The notes below the pieces were generated by a model. That model saw nothing but the letters and a program-made list of their open reading frames with translations. It was not told the DNA's origin and ran no database searches. The position numbers and the translations under genes are program-made. A stretch of DNA of 64,000 bases from Streptomyces graminofaciens (lineage in GTDB: Bacteria > Actinomycetota > Actinomycetes > Streptomycetales > Streptomycetaceae): NCBI RefSeq assembly GCF_030294945.1, contig NZ_AP018448.1:3472001-3536000 (forward strand), read 5' to 3'. How positions within the stretch are numbered: the stretch's first letter is position 1; each line of letters opens with the position of its first letter. This document shows positions 16,509 to 24,741 of the stretch, in pieces.

Positions 16509-17434
16509 GGCCGCTCCCGGGTGCGTCGGCGGGCGGTCGGCAGCGGCACCGGAGCGGCGCCCGTGACCACGGTGTTGGAGACGGTGCCGATGCCCTCGAC
16601 GGTGAGGGTGACGGTGTCGCCGGGCTTCAGCGGCGGCGGGGACTGCTCACCCCGTACGCCCCACAGCTCCGCCAGGCAGCCACCGTTGCCGCAGGTGCCC
16701 GAGCCGAGCACGTCACCGGGGCGTACGACGGTGCCGCGCGAGGCGTAGGCGACCATCTCCTCGAAGGTCCAGCTCATGTTGGACAGCAGGTCCCTGCCGA
16801 CGACCTCGCCGTTGACCTCGGCGGTCAGCGCGAGGCGCAGGAAGCCGTCCGGGTCGCGGTAGGGCTCCAGTTCGTCGGCGGTGACGAGGTACGGGCCGAG
16901 GGTGGCGGCCGTGTCCTTGCCCTTGCAGGGGCCGAGTCGGACCTGCATCTCACGGGACTGGAGATCGCGCGCGGACCAGTCGTTGAGGATCGTGTAGCCG
17001 ACGATGTGGTCGCGGGCCTGCTCGGGGGTGAGGTCACGTCCCTCGCGGCCGATGACGGCGGCGACCTCCAGCTCGAAGTCGAGGACCTGCGCGCCCGGGG
17101 GCACGGGGACGTCGTCGTACGGCCCGACGACCGCGTACGGGTTGGTGAAGTAGAAGGTGGGCGCGTCGTACCAGGCATCGGGCACCCCGCCGACACCGTC
17201 CACGGACCGCCGTACGCCCTCGACGTGTTCCTCGAAGGTGACGAAGTCCCGGATGGTGGGCGGCTCCAGCGGTGGCAGCAGGCGTACGTCGGTCAGCGGC
17301 ACAGCGGGGCCGACCGGCGGGACCCCGGCCGCCGCGTCGAGCGGCGAGGTTTCGTCCGGCAGCGCGTGGACGACGGTGTCGTCCACGACTCCGCAGTGAC
17401 GCCGCCCCTGGTACAGGTAAGTGGCGATACGCAA
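16505..17434 (-). CDS. Fumarylacetoacetate hydrolase-family protein
   Basis: A 309-residue FAH-fold enzyme. The metal-binding acidic motif is LDFELEVAAVIG, followed by GYTILNDWSARDLQ and LGPCKGKDTAATLGPYLVT. These are typical of the FAH/2-hydroxyhepta-diene-dioate isomerase group, and this one keeps the long N-terminal domain of true FAH-like hydrolases. It starts with TTG 17434, preceded by AGGGG. Candidate steps are hydrolysis or decarboxylation of a ring-fission product made by the dioxygenase 13 bp upstream. Confidence 0.88.
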   Translation of the reverse strand: MRIATYLYQGRRHCGVVDDTVVHALPDETSPLDAAAGVPPVGPAVPLTDVRLLPPLEPPTIRDFVTFEEHVEGVRRSVDGVGGVPDAWYDAPTFYFTNPYAVVGPYDDVPVPPGAQVLDFELEVAAVIGREGRDLTPEQARDHIVGYTILNDWSARDLQSREMQVRLGPCKGKDTAATLGPYLVTADELEPYRDPDGFLRLALTAEVNGEVVGRDLLSNMSWTFEEMVAYASRGTVVRPGDVLGSGTCGNGGCLAELWGVRGEQSPPPLKPGDTVTLTVEGIGTVSNTVVTGAAPVPLPTARRRTRERP

Positions 17435-17447
17435 TGGTCGGCGCCCC

Positions 17448-18386
17448 TTACACCGGCGGGGCGACGAACACGCCGCGGTCGACGTCGTTGAACGACTCCT
17501 TGGCGACCAGCTCGTTCATCGGGTTCGCCGTGCCCCACTGGTCGGCGACCTCGGGCTGGGAGAAGTCGTAGACGTGCGGGTGCCAGGTGTCCTCGTCGAG
17601 GACCTCCAGCTCGGTCGTGTACTCCACCGTGTTGCCGTGCGGGTCCAGGAAGTAGGTGAAGGTGTTGTCGCCGGCCAGGTGCCGGCCGGGGCCCCAGACC
17701 TTCTTGGCGCCCGACCGGATGACGCGGCCGGAGCCGCGCATGTACTCGTCGATGCCGCGCATCTCGAAGGAGATGTGGTGCAGGGCCGTGTGCGGGCCCT
17801 GGGCGATGGCCATGGAGTGATGCTGGTTGCTGATCCGCATGAAGTGCATCGCCTCACCCATCCTGGGATGCATGAGGGTGTCGGAGAGGCGGAAGCCGAG
17901 GTGCCGCTCGTACCACTCCCGGGTGCGGTTCAGGTCCGGGGAGTTGAGGACGACGTGGGACAGCTTGACCGGGATCGACTCCTTCTCCTCGATCTTCCGG
18001 TGCTGCCGTACGTCGACGTCCGCCGAGACCTCGATGGTCCGCCCGTCGACGTCGAAGAAACGGAAGCCGTAACCGCCGCCGGGGGTGTCGGCCTTGCCCG
18101 GCTGGGATATCAACTGCACCTCCGCCGCGAGGAGTTGCTCGGCGAGTGTGTCCACGTCGGCCGCCGAAGCGGCGCCGTAGGAGACGAGGTCGAGCCGCTT
18201 CTCCTCGGCCTTGCGGAGCCGGACGACGTACTGCTCGGGGGAGCCCTCGGCGGCCAGGAAGGAGATGCCGGAGTCCTCGGCGACCTTGGTCAGGCCCCAG
18301 ACGCCGGCGTAGAAGTCGAGCTGCTTGTCGTAGTCGGGCACGGCGAGGTCGACGTGCCGGAGGTGGGTGAGCAGGCGTGCGCTCAT
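17448..18386 (-). CDS. VOC-family extradiol ring-cleavage dioxygenase
   Basis: A 312-residue type I extradiol dioxygenase with two vicinal-oxygen-chelate modules. The C-terminal catalytic module supplies the iron ligands: H144 in KLSHVVLNSPDL, H203/H204 in ALHHISFEM and E255 in GNTVEYTTE. ATG 18386 follows GGAGGA at ideal spacing. It would open a catechol-type ring next to a hydroxyl group (meta cleavage). This is the key enzyme that identifies the operon as an aromatic catabolic route. The natural catechol is unknown. Confidence 0.9.
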   Translation of the reverse strand: MSARLLTHLRHVDLAVPDYDKQLDFYAGVWGLTKVAEDSGISFLAAEGSPEQYVVRLRKAEEKRLDLVSYGAASAADVDTLAEQLLAAEVQLISQPGKADTPGGGYGFRFFDVDGRTIEVSADVDVRQHRKIEEKESIPVKLSHVVLNSPDLNRTREWYERHLGFRLSDTLMHPRMGEAMHFMRISNQHHSMAIAQGPHTALHHISFEMRGIDEYMRGSGRVIRSGAKKVWGPGRHLAGDNTFTYFLDPHGNTVEYTTELEVLDEDTWHPHVYDFSQPEVADQWGTANPMNELVAKESFNDVDRGVFVAPPV

Positions 18387-18408
18387 GGTGGGTTCCTCCT
18401 GTGGGGGG

Positions 18409-19407
18409 TCAGGTGAGCCGCAGCAGGGCGGCCGCGTTGCCGCCGCGTACGGCGTGGAAGTCGGCATCGGGCAGGCGGGCCGCGCGCAGGGCGCCGACCG
18501 GGTCCTCGGTGCCCATGTCGAAGGGGAAGTCGGAGCCGAGCAGGACCCGGTCCGCGCCCGCGGCGGCGATGAGCGCGCGCAGGACGTGGGGGTCGTGGAC
18601 GAGGGAGTCGAAGTACAGCCGCTTCAGGTAGCTGCTCGGCAGATGGGCGCAGCCCGCGCCCGCGTCGGAGCGGGCCTGCCAGGCGTGGTCGGAGCGGCCG
18701 ATGTGGGTGGGCAGGTAGCCACCCCCGTGCGCCGCGATCAGCTTCAGCCCCGGATGGCGGTCCAGGACGCCGGAGAAGATGAGGTGGGACAGGGCGACGG
18801 CGTTCTCGGTGGGCTGGCCGACGGTGTTGGACAGGTACCACCGGTCGAGGCGCTCGTCGAGGGTGCAGCCGAAGGGGTGCAGGAAGAGGAGCGCGCCGGT
18901 CGCGGCGGCCCGGGACCAGAAGGGTTCGTAGGCCGGGTCGGACAGCTCCCGGCCCGGCGTGTGCGACGAGATCTCGACGCCCAACAGGCCCTGTTCCAGG
19001 GCGTGTTCGAGGGCGTGCACGGCCAGCTCCGGGTGCTGGAGGGGGACGAGGCCGAGCCCGTGCAGCCGTTGCGGCGCCTGGGCGCAGTGCGCGGCCGTCG
19101 CCTCGTCGGCCAGCCGGTACACCTTCTCGGCCGTCTCCTCGTCCGCCCAGTAGTGGTAGTGCGAGGGGGACGGGCTGACCAACTGAACGTCCACGCCCTG
19201 CGCGTCCATCGCGGCCAGCCGTACGGTGACGTCGGTCAGCTTCGGGATGCGTTCGCGCACCATGGGGCCGTTGACGGCCAGGGCGGCGGGACCGTTGCGG
19301 CGGGCGTCCAGCGCCCTGGCCTCGGCCAGGCCGGGGTGGTCGGCCACCAGGGCCTCGACCTCGGGCAGCAGGATGTGAGCGTGCACGTCGACGGTGGGTG
19401 TCGTCAC
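18409..19407 (-). CDS. Amidohydrolase, ACMSD/decarboxylase-like
   Basis: A 332-residue TIM-barrel amidohydrolase of the group containing aminocarboxymuconate-semialdehyde decarboxylase and aromatic-acid decarboxylases. Metal ligands are H9 and H11 (DVHAHIL), H177 (LFLHPFG), H227 (IAAHGGG) and D293 (GSDFPFD). GTG 19407 overlaps the monooxygenase stop (GTGA). Next to an extradiol dioxygenase, a decarboxylase acting on a carboxylated muconate semialdehyde or on the aromatic acid itself is plausible. Confidence 0.88.
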   Translation of the reverse strand: MTTPTVDVHAHILLPEVEALVADHPGLAEARALDARRNGPAALAVNGPMVRERIPKLTDVTVRLAAMDAQGVDVQLVSPSPSHYHYWADEETAEKVYRLADEATAAHCAQAPQRLHGLGLVPLQHPELAVHALEHALEQGLLGVEISSHTPGRELSDPAYEPFWSRAAATGALLFLHPFGCTLDERLDRWYLSNTVGQPTENAVALSHLIFSGVLDRHPGLKLIAAHGGGYLPTHIGRSDHAWQARSDAGAGCAHLPSSYLKRLYFDSLVHDPHVLRALIAAAGADRVLLGSDFPFDMGTEDPVGALRAARLPDADFHAVRGGNAAALLRLT

Positions 19408-20546
19408 GGCAGTTCCTTCAGCATGGTCATCGTGCGGCCGATGAGGCCGGGCACGTCGGCGTCGCGCACGCCGTCCAACTGCCACTGCCCGAGCTGCACG
19501 GACGCCTCGACAACGGTCCGCACGCGCGTGATGCGCCGCTCGTAGAACGCCTGGAACAGCTCGTCGCCCCAGGCCCGTCCGCCGGTGAGCATCTCGGCGA
19601 GCACGGAGGCGTCCTCCAGGGACATGGCCGCGCCCTGGGCCAGGGTGGGCGGGCAGCAGTGGGCGGCGTCGCCGATCACGACCACCCGGCCGCGGTGCCA
19701 GGACCCCTCGACCAACAGCCGGTTGAACCAGGTGTAGTTGACCCGCGCCGGGTCGGTGATGTGGGCCGCGATCTCGGGCCAGGCGCCGCCGTAACGCTGC
19801 GCGAGGCGCCGCATCTCGTCCGCGTACGACTCCGGCGGGATCGAGGAGCGGTCACCTCGGCTGGCCTCGACGACGTACGCGTAGAGGGTCTTCTCGCTGG
19901 TGGGGGTGTAGCCGGCGATGTAGGCCGGGCCGCCGAAGGCGAGGTCCGTGCGTGTGACGCCCTCGGGGCGCGGGGCGGGGGTGCGCCAGATCGCCATGCC
20001 GGTGGGCTCGGGTCTGTCGGTGATGCCGATCGCGGCCCGGGTGGCGGAGTTGAGGCCGTCGGCGGCGATCACCAGGTCGTAACGACCGGTCGTGTCGTCG
20101 CTGAAGCGCACCGTGACGCCGTCGGCGTCCTGTTCCTGGATGTCCGCGGTGATGCCGAGGCGCACGGTGGCGCCGGACGCGCGGACCGCGTCGATGAGGA
20201 TCTGCTGCAGCTGCGGGCGTTGCAGGCCGAGGGTGGCGGGCAGGTCGTCGCCGCCGGTTTTCAGATCCTCGGCCTCGTGCAGCAGGGTCCCGTCAGGGGC
20301 GGTCACGCCGAGCGCGCCGAAGGCGAACCCGGACGCCTCCACCTTCTCCCAGACGCCGAGTTCGCGCAGCACGCGCAGGGCGTTGCCCTGGAGGGTGATG
20401 CCGGAGCCGGTGGTGGCGTTCCAGTCGGGCCTCGCCTCGATCAAGTCGACGGTGAGACCGGCTCCACGAAGCAGGATGGTCACGGCGTTGCCGGAGGCGC
20501 CGCCCCCGATCACGAGGACCCTTCGGGTCTCGGTCGTCTTGGTCAT
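19404..20546 (-). CDS. FAD-dependent aromatic monooxygenase
   Basis: A 380-residue class A flavoprotein hydroxylase similar in layout to salicylate and 6-hydroxynicotinate hydroxylases. Motifs are GGGASG (14-19) for FAD, the DG motif AADGLNSATR (161-170) and the GD motif VVVIGDAAHCCPP (288-300). The start ATG 20546 follows AAGGGAG; the much longer open frame upstream overlaps the cyclase and is not used. It likely hydroxylates the ring to give the catechol for the downstream dioxygenase. Confidence 0.92.
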   Translation of the reverse strand: MTKTTETRRVLVIGGGASGNAVTILLRGAGLTVDLIEARPDWNATTGSGITLQGNALRVLRELGVWEKVEASGFAFGALGVTAPDGTLLHEAEDLKTGGDDLPATLGLQRPQLQQILIDAVRASGATVRLGITADIQEQDADGVTVRFSDDTTGRYDLVIAADGLNSATRAAIGITDRPEPTGMAIWRTPAPRPEGVTRTDLAFGGPAYIAGYTPTSEKTLYAYVVEASRGDRSSIPPESYADEMRRLAQRYGGAWPEIAAHITDPARVNYTWFNRLLVEGSWHRGRVVVIGDAAHCCPPTLAQGAAMSLEDASVLAEMLTGGRAWGDELFQAFYERRITRVRTVVEASVQLGQWQLDGVRDADVPGLIGRTMTMLKELP

Positions 20547-20569
20547 GGGGAACTCCCTTGTTACGCCGC

Positions 20570-21532
20570 TCACTTGACGGCGATCGGGTTGACCGGTGAG
20601 CCCACGGCTCCGGTGATGGGAAGAGGCGCGGCGGTGAGCCAGTACTCGTACACGCCGTCGTGCGCGCAGTCGTCCGCGAGCGCGTCGGGGTCCCACATCT
20701 CGCCGATGAGCAGACCCATGTTGGGGATGGCGACCTGGTGGAGCGGCTGGAAGGCTCCGTCGAACTCGTTGGGCCGTACCTCGAAGCCCCAGGTGTCGGT
20801 GGCGATCGCCGCGATCTCGGTGCGGTGCAGCCAGCCTGCCGTGGTGAACGACAGCCCGGGCGAGTCTCCGCCCGCGTAGTCGCCCCAGCCGTCGCGGCGG
20901 GCGCGCGCCAGCCGTCCGGTCCGTACGACGACGATGTCGCCGCGGCCGACGCTCACCCCGTGGGCCTCGGCGGTGGCGGTCAGGTGCTCCTCGGTGACGG
21001 CGAACCCGTCGGGCAGCTCCCCGTCCGTGCCGACCACCCGGCCCACGTCCAGCAGCACCCCGCGTCCGGCGACGTGCGGTGCCATGTGCTCGATGCCGGT
21101 GACGAGGTCGCCGTCGGAGGTGACGACCTTCTCGGCCCGCCGCCCGTTCCAGGCCTTGCCGTGGTCGAAGATGTGCCCGAGGCCGTCCCACTGGGTCGAG
21201 CACTGCAACGGCATCGCGATCACGTCGTCGGCGCCGCCGATGCCGTGCGGGAATCCCTGGTTGCCGAGGGCCGCGTCCGTTCCGGTGTCCAGCATGGTGT
21301 GCACCGGGTTGGTCCGGCGCCGCCAGCCCTTCTGCGGGCCGTCCATGTCGAAGGACTGCGAGAGCGAGAAGCTGACACCCCGCCGGACGAGTGCGGCTCC
21401 CTCGCGGCGCTTGGCCTCGTCGAGGAAGTTGAGGGTGCCGAGCACATCGTCCTCCCCCCAGCGCCCCCAGTTCGAGTACGCCTTGGCGGCTTCGGCAATG
21501 GCACCCTCGGGGTCGTGCCGGTCCGGGATCAC
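20570..21532 (-). CDS. Cyclase-family metal-dependent hydrolase (kynurenine formamidase fold)
   Basis: A 320-residue member of the large PF04199-type cyclase group. The metal-site region is STQWDGLGHIFDHG (about 112-125), the divergent form of HxGTHxDxPxH found in longer members. Other landmarks are LTATAEAHGVSVGRGDIVVVRTGR and NEFDGAFQPLHQVAIPNMG. It may hydrolyse an amide, lactone or ester entering the pathway (isatin-hydrolase and formamidase relatives do this). ATG 21532 overlaps the stop of the upstream FAH gene. Confidence 0.87.
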   Translation of the reverse strand: MIPDRHDPEGAIAEAAKAYSNWGRWGEDDVLGTLNFLDEAKRREGAALVRRGVSFSLSQSFDMDGPQKGWRRRTNPVHTMLDTGTDAALGNQGFPHGIGGADDVIAMPLQCSTQWDGLGHIFDHGKAWNGRRAEKVVTSDGDLVTGIEHMAPHVAGRGVLLDVGRVVGTDGELPDGFAVTEEHLTATAEAHGVSVGRGDIVVVRTGRLARARRDGWGDYAGGDSPGLSFTTAGWLHRTEIAAIATDTWGFEVRPNEFDGAFQPLHQVAIPNMGLLIGEMWDPDALADDCAHDGVYEYWLTAAPLPITGAVGSPVNPIAVK

Positions 21533-22527
21533 GAGGCCCCCTCCGCGACACAGCGGGTGCGCTGGGCGCCCAGCCCGGTGATCGAGCCGTCCATGACGTC
21601 GCCGTCGCGCAGCAGCCGTCCCCAGTGCATGCCATTGCCGGCCGGGGAACCGGTCAGCACCAGGTCACCGGGCAGGAGTCGGGCGGTCTGCGAGGCGTAC
21701 GACACGAGCCGGGCGATGCCGAAGAGCATGTCCTCGGTGGACTCGTCCTGCATGGTCCGGCCGTTCAGCTTCAGCGTGACCCGCAGGTCGCCGGGGTCGG
21801 CGATCGACTCGGCGGGCACGATCCACGGGCCGAGCGGGGTGAACCCCGGCGCGTTCTTGCTGCGCAGCCAGTCCGTGCCGATGGCCTTCATGTCCCGGCG
21901 GAAGACGGTGGCCCGGTCGGTGAGGTCGTTGGCGATCGTGTACCCGGCGACGTACTCCAGCGCCTCCGCCACGGACACCCGGTACGCGGGCCGGGAGATC
22001 ACGGCCGCCAACTCCAGTTCCCAGTCCGGCTGTTCGGCCCAGGCCGGGAGCACCACATCGTCGTACGGACCGGTGATCGCGCTCGGCAGACCGATGAAGA
22101 CGTACGGCAGGTCCTCGGCCGCCCGGCGGTCCATGACCGCGGCGATCTCCGCCCGCGCCTCCTCGACCGTACGGGGGTCGTCGGGCGAGCGGTGGGCGAC
22201 CTCCAGATCGATCACGTGCTGCCGGTAGTTGGCGCCGGACTGGAAGACCTGGCGGGGCGCGACGGGGGCATGTACCCGCAGACCGTCGAGCGGCTGCCAG
22301 GCGTCACCGGTCACGTCCGCCGCCAGGGCCCGCAGGCGAGGCAGCTCCTCGTCCCAGCGCTCGAAGAGCCCCCGGGTCGTCAGTGCGGGCTCCCCGAGCG
22401 CTGTGCGAAGGTCCAGCACGCGCCCCTCGGGGACCACAAGACCGGGGAAAAGTTCCTGGTCAGTGGCCGAGAGGGTACCGATGGCAAAGGGGCCGGCGAA
22501 GGGTGCGGAAGGGGCAGCGGATTGCAC
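21529..22527 (-). CDS. Fumarylacetoacetate hydrolase-family protein, first gene of the aromatic operon
   Basis: A 332-residue FAH-fold enzyme distinct from the one at 16505. The metal site is DWELELAAVI, followed by GYTIANDLTDRATVFRRD, LGPWIVPAE and the C-terminal LLPGDLVLTGSPAGNG. This resembles 2-keto-4-pentenoate hydratase/isomerase-type members. Two FAH-fold enzymes in one operon fit successive hydrolysis, isomerisation or decarboxylation after meta cleavage. The 204-bp AT-richer upstream region is the only obvious operon promoter region. Confidence 0.88.
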   Translation of the reverse strand: MQSAAPSAPFAGPFAIGTLSATDQELFPGLVVPEGRVLDLRTALGEPALTTRGLFERWDEELPRLRALAADVTGDAWQPLDGLRVHAPVAPRQVFQSGANYRQHVIDLEVAHRSPDDPRTVEEARAEIAAVMDRRAAEDLPYVFIGLPSAITGPYDDVVLPAWAEQPDWELELAAVISRPAYRVSVAEALEYVAGYTIANDLTDRATVFRRDMKAIGTDWLRSKNAPGFTPLGPWIVPAESIADPGDLRVTLKLNGRTMQDESTEDMLFGIARLVSYASQTARLLPGDLVLTGSPAGNGMHWGRLLRDGDVMDGSITGLGAQRTRCVAEGAS

Positions 22528-22731
22528 GGGCGTTTCCTCCAGATTGCGGTGCGACTAATCTGGCGCGCCCCGCTCGATCTGGGAAATCGATTCTTTTTAT
22601 GTTGATCATCTGCCGCACAAATATGATGCCTCGGCTGCGCAGGCTCGGCATCTACGCCCACTGCCGCCTACCTGCGGCATGTGTGCGGATCTCTCGCCAC
22701 CGCCAACCCACTTCTCATCCGGCAGAGATCT
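22528..22731. promoter_or_regulatory. AT-rich promoter region of the aromatic operon
   Basis: This region between the FAH gene and the reductase gene is unusually A/T-rich for the window (22570-22630). It contains AATCGATT, TTGATCATC and an inverted GATGCC...GGCATC pair. No regulator gene adjoins it, so control probably comes from elsewhere. Specific promoter boxes could not be fixed. Confidence 0.4.
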
Positions 22732-23352
22732 TCACTCGGGCAGTTCGAAGCTGCCGTACTTGGGGCGTCCGGCCAGCTCGTACGTCTGGATGGAGACGCC
22801 CTTGCCGGTGATACGGCCGCCCGCGTGCCGGAAGGCCGTCGGTACGGCGCCCTCCGTGAAGAGGCGGTGGCCGGAGCCGAGCACCACCGGGAAGGTCAGC
22901 AGGTGGAGGGTGTCGACGAGGTCGAGTGCCAGCAGGGAGCCGACGAGGGCGCCGCTGCCGTGCACCTGGAGTTCGCCGTCGGTGCGCTCCTTGAGGGCGG
23001 TGACCTCCTTGGCGAGATCGCCGCCGATGACGGTGGTGCCTGGCCAGGCGGGATCGGTGAGCGTCGACGAGGCGACGTACTTCGGCAGGGCGTTCAGCTT
23101 GCCGGCGATCAGGTTGGCGGGGTCGGTCACCTTCGGCCAGTACGAGGCGAAGATGTCGTAGGTCCGGCGGCCGAGGAGGAACGCGCCGACCCGGCTGAAG
23201 GACTCGTCGACGAACCGGCCGAAGTCGTCGTCGGCGTACCAGAAGCTCCAGCCGCCGTGTTCGAAGCCGCCACGGGTGTCCTCCTGGGGGCCGCCGGGGG
23301 CCTGGTAGACGCCGTCGAGAGTGACGAAGACGGTCGAGACGAGCTTGCCCAT
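22732..23352 (-). CDS. Dihydrofolate reductase-family protein (RibD C-terminal-like)
   Basis: A 206-residue protein starting MGKLVSTVFVTLDGVYQAPGG, typical of stand-alone RibD C-terminal/DHFR-fold reductases. Later motifs are FLLGRRTYDIFASYWP, the GGDLAKEVTALK helix and HGSGALVGSLLALDLVDTLHLLTFPVVLGSGHRLF. It is probably an NADPH-dependent reductase, but these orphan members have no defined substrate. It is too divergent from folate DHFR for that role to be assumed. Confidence 0.88.
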   Translation of the reverse strand: MGKLVSTVFVTLDGVYQAPGGPQEDTRGGFEHGGWSFWYADDDFGRFVDESFSRVGAFLLGRRTYDIFASYWPKVTDPANLIAGKLNALPKYVASSTLTDPAWPGTTVIGGDLAKEVTALKERTDGELQVHGSGALVGSLLALDLVDTLHLLTFPVVLGSGHRLFTEGAVPTAFRHAGGRITGKGVSIQTYELAGRPKYGSFELPE

Positions 23353-23422
23353 GGGAATCGCCTGCTTCCTGGTGCGGGGTCTGTTGTCATCAGGTCAGAC
23401 CCTGCGGAAGCCTGCAACTCAT

Positions 23423-23462
23423 CGGTCCGTGCGCAGAAGGTTCGGTCCGTGCGCAGAAGGTT
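23423..23462. repeat. Perfect 20-bp tandem duplication
   Basis: CGGTCCGTGCGCAGAAGGTT occurs twice head to tail in the region upstream of the DHFR-family gene. The two copies are identical, so this is a recent duplication or slippage event. Confidence 0.9.
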
Positions 23463-23490
23463 CCGGGGCGCTCCGCCCTCGTACGCGGCT

Positions 23491-23560
23491 GCGGGTGAGT
23501 GGGGGCTGGTCGCGCGGTTCCCCGCGCCCCTGAAGGACAAAGGGCGGGGCGCGGGGAGTG
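23491..23560. repeat. Dispersed intergenic repeat with hairpin, probable terminator of allantoicase gene
   Basis: This copy shares GGGGGCTGGTCGCGCGGTTC and CCCCGCGCCCC with the copies at 7181 and 27261. It forms a 9-bp stem, CCGCGCCCC (23522-23530) with GGGGCGCGG (23546-23554), just downstream of the minus-strand allantoicase stop. Confidence 0.65.
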
Positions 23561-23569
23561 CCGGTGCCC

Positions 23570-24685
23570 TCAGGCGCCCAGTTCCTGGTGGCGGGCCGAC
23601 AGGCGCGTCCGGCCCTCCTCCGTCAACGTGCCGTGGAGGCGGAGGCGGGAGATGCCGCCGTCGGGGTAGATGTCGATGCGGGCGTGGGTGGCGACCACGG
23701 GGGCCGGCAGGACGAAGCGGTGGTTGGTGTCGGGCTGGAGGCGGGTGCGCGGGAGGATCTCCGTCCAGTCGCCGTCCTCGCCGTCTTTCACCGAGACCGT
23801 GGCCCAGCCCGCCGCGTTGCCCTTCAGATACGCCGTGTCGATCTCCAGGGCCCGGATCTCGGACTGGGCGGCCAGGCGGTAGCGGATCCAGTCGTTGCCC
23901 TGGTCACGGCGCCGGCGGGTCTCCCAGCACTCGTGCATCACCCGGGCCCGGCCGGGCTGGATGGTGTTCGTGGCGGGTGAGTAGAAGAGGTTGGAGGCGT
24001 CCTCGGCCTGGCCGCCGTTCTCCAGGGCCACCACGTCGAAGGTGCCGAGGGCCGCGAGCCACTCGGGGTCGGGGACGACCTCGCCGTGGACCCTGAGACG
24101 GGCGATGCCGCCGTCGGGGTGCTGGTTGACGCGGAGGTGGGTGAAGCGCTGTTCGACGGAGACCGCGAAGCCGTTCGCCGCGTGGCCGCCGACCGGGGTG
24201 CGCGGGACGAGCGTCGTCCACTTGACGTCGTCGGCGAGCAGTTCCTCCGGGGAGGGGGAGCCGGGCACCGACGTGGCCTCGACGGACACGGCCTGCGGGT
24301 AGTTGCCGCGGAAGTGGGCCGTGTCGACGACGATGCCGCGGATCACACCGGGCGCGCCGAGGCGGACCAGCGCCCAGTCGTGGTCCTCGGCCGTCGGCCA
24401 CGGGTGCTCGGCCGAGGCGCCACGGCGGCGGCGCGTCTCCCAGCCGTCCATGATCTTGCCCTTGTGGCCGAAGTGCTCGGGGTCGAACTCGGCACGCTCG
24501 GGCAGCAGCAGGTTCTCTCGCTGGGCGAAGAACTCGTCGTTGGCGGCGATGACACCGGCGCCGAGCCGGCGGTCGGCGAGGTCGGCGTACCGGGTGAAGG
24601 GGAAGTCGGCGGTGCGGTAGTCCACGTACGGGTCACCGCCGCCGTACGGGTTTGCGTCGCCGGTGAAGTTCACGATCGCCGTCAC
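23570..24685 (-). CDS. alc: Allantoicase
   Basis: A 371-residue enzyme hydrolysing allantoate to ureidoglycolate and urea. It has the two tandem allantoicase jelly-roll modules, each with the signature GWETRRRR/CWETRRRR (about residues 81 and 251) followed by a D-W...R segment, and IDTAYLKGN/VDTAHFRGN in each half. GTG 24685 follows AAAGGCAG. It is 56 bp downstream of allantoinase on the same strand and is likely co-expressed under AllR. The order allantoinase-allantoicase-AllR agrees with the conserved Streptomyces locus. Confidence 0.96.
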   Translation of the reverse strand: MTAIVNFTGDANPYGGGDPYVDYRTADFPFTRYADLADRRLGAGVIAANDEFFAQRENLLLPERAEFDPEHFGHKGKIMDGWETRRRRGASAEHPWPTAEDHDWALVRLGAPGVIRGIVVDTAHFRGNYPQAVSVEATSVPGSPSPEELLADDVKWTTLVPRTPVGGHAANGFAVSVEQRFTHLRVNQHPDGGIARLRVHGEVVPDPEWLAALGTFDVVALENGGQAEDASNLFYSPATNTIQPGRARVMHECWETRRRRDQGNDWIRYRLAAQSEIRALEIDTAYLKGNAAGWATVSVKDGEDGDWTEILPRTRLQPDTNHRFVLPAPVVATHARIDIYPDGGISRLRLHGTLTEEGRTRLSARHQELGA

Positions 24686-24741
24686 GATGATCAGGTCTGC
24701 CTTTCGGTTGTTCGGCCGCTGCGGGTGCGGGGGCTGGGGCC

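Noticed and set aside
16499..17491. Plus-strand frames across the aromatic operon (also 18367-19545 and 20660-22228)
   Set aside because: Low-complexity shadows opposite well-supported enzymes; no family resemblance and no fitting ribosome binding sites.
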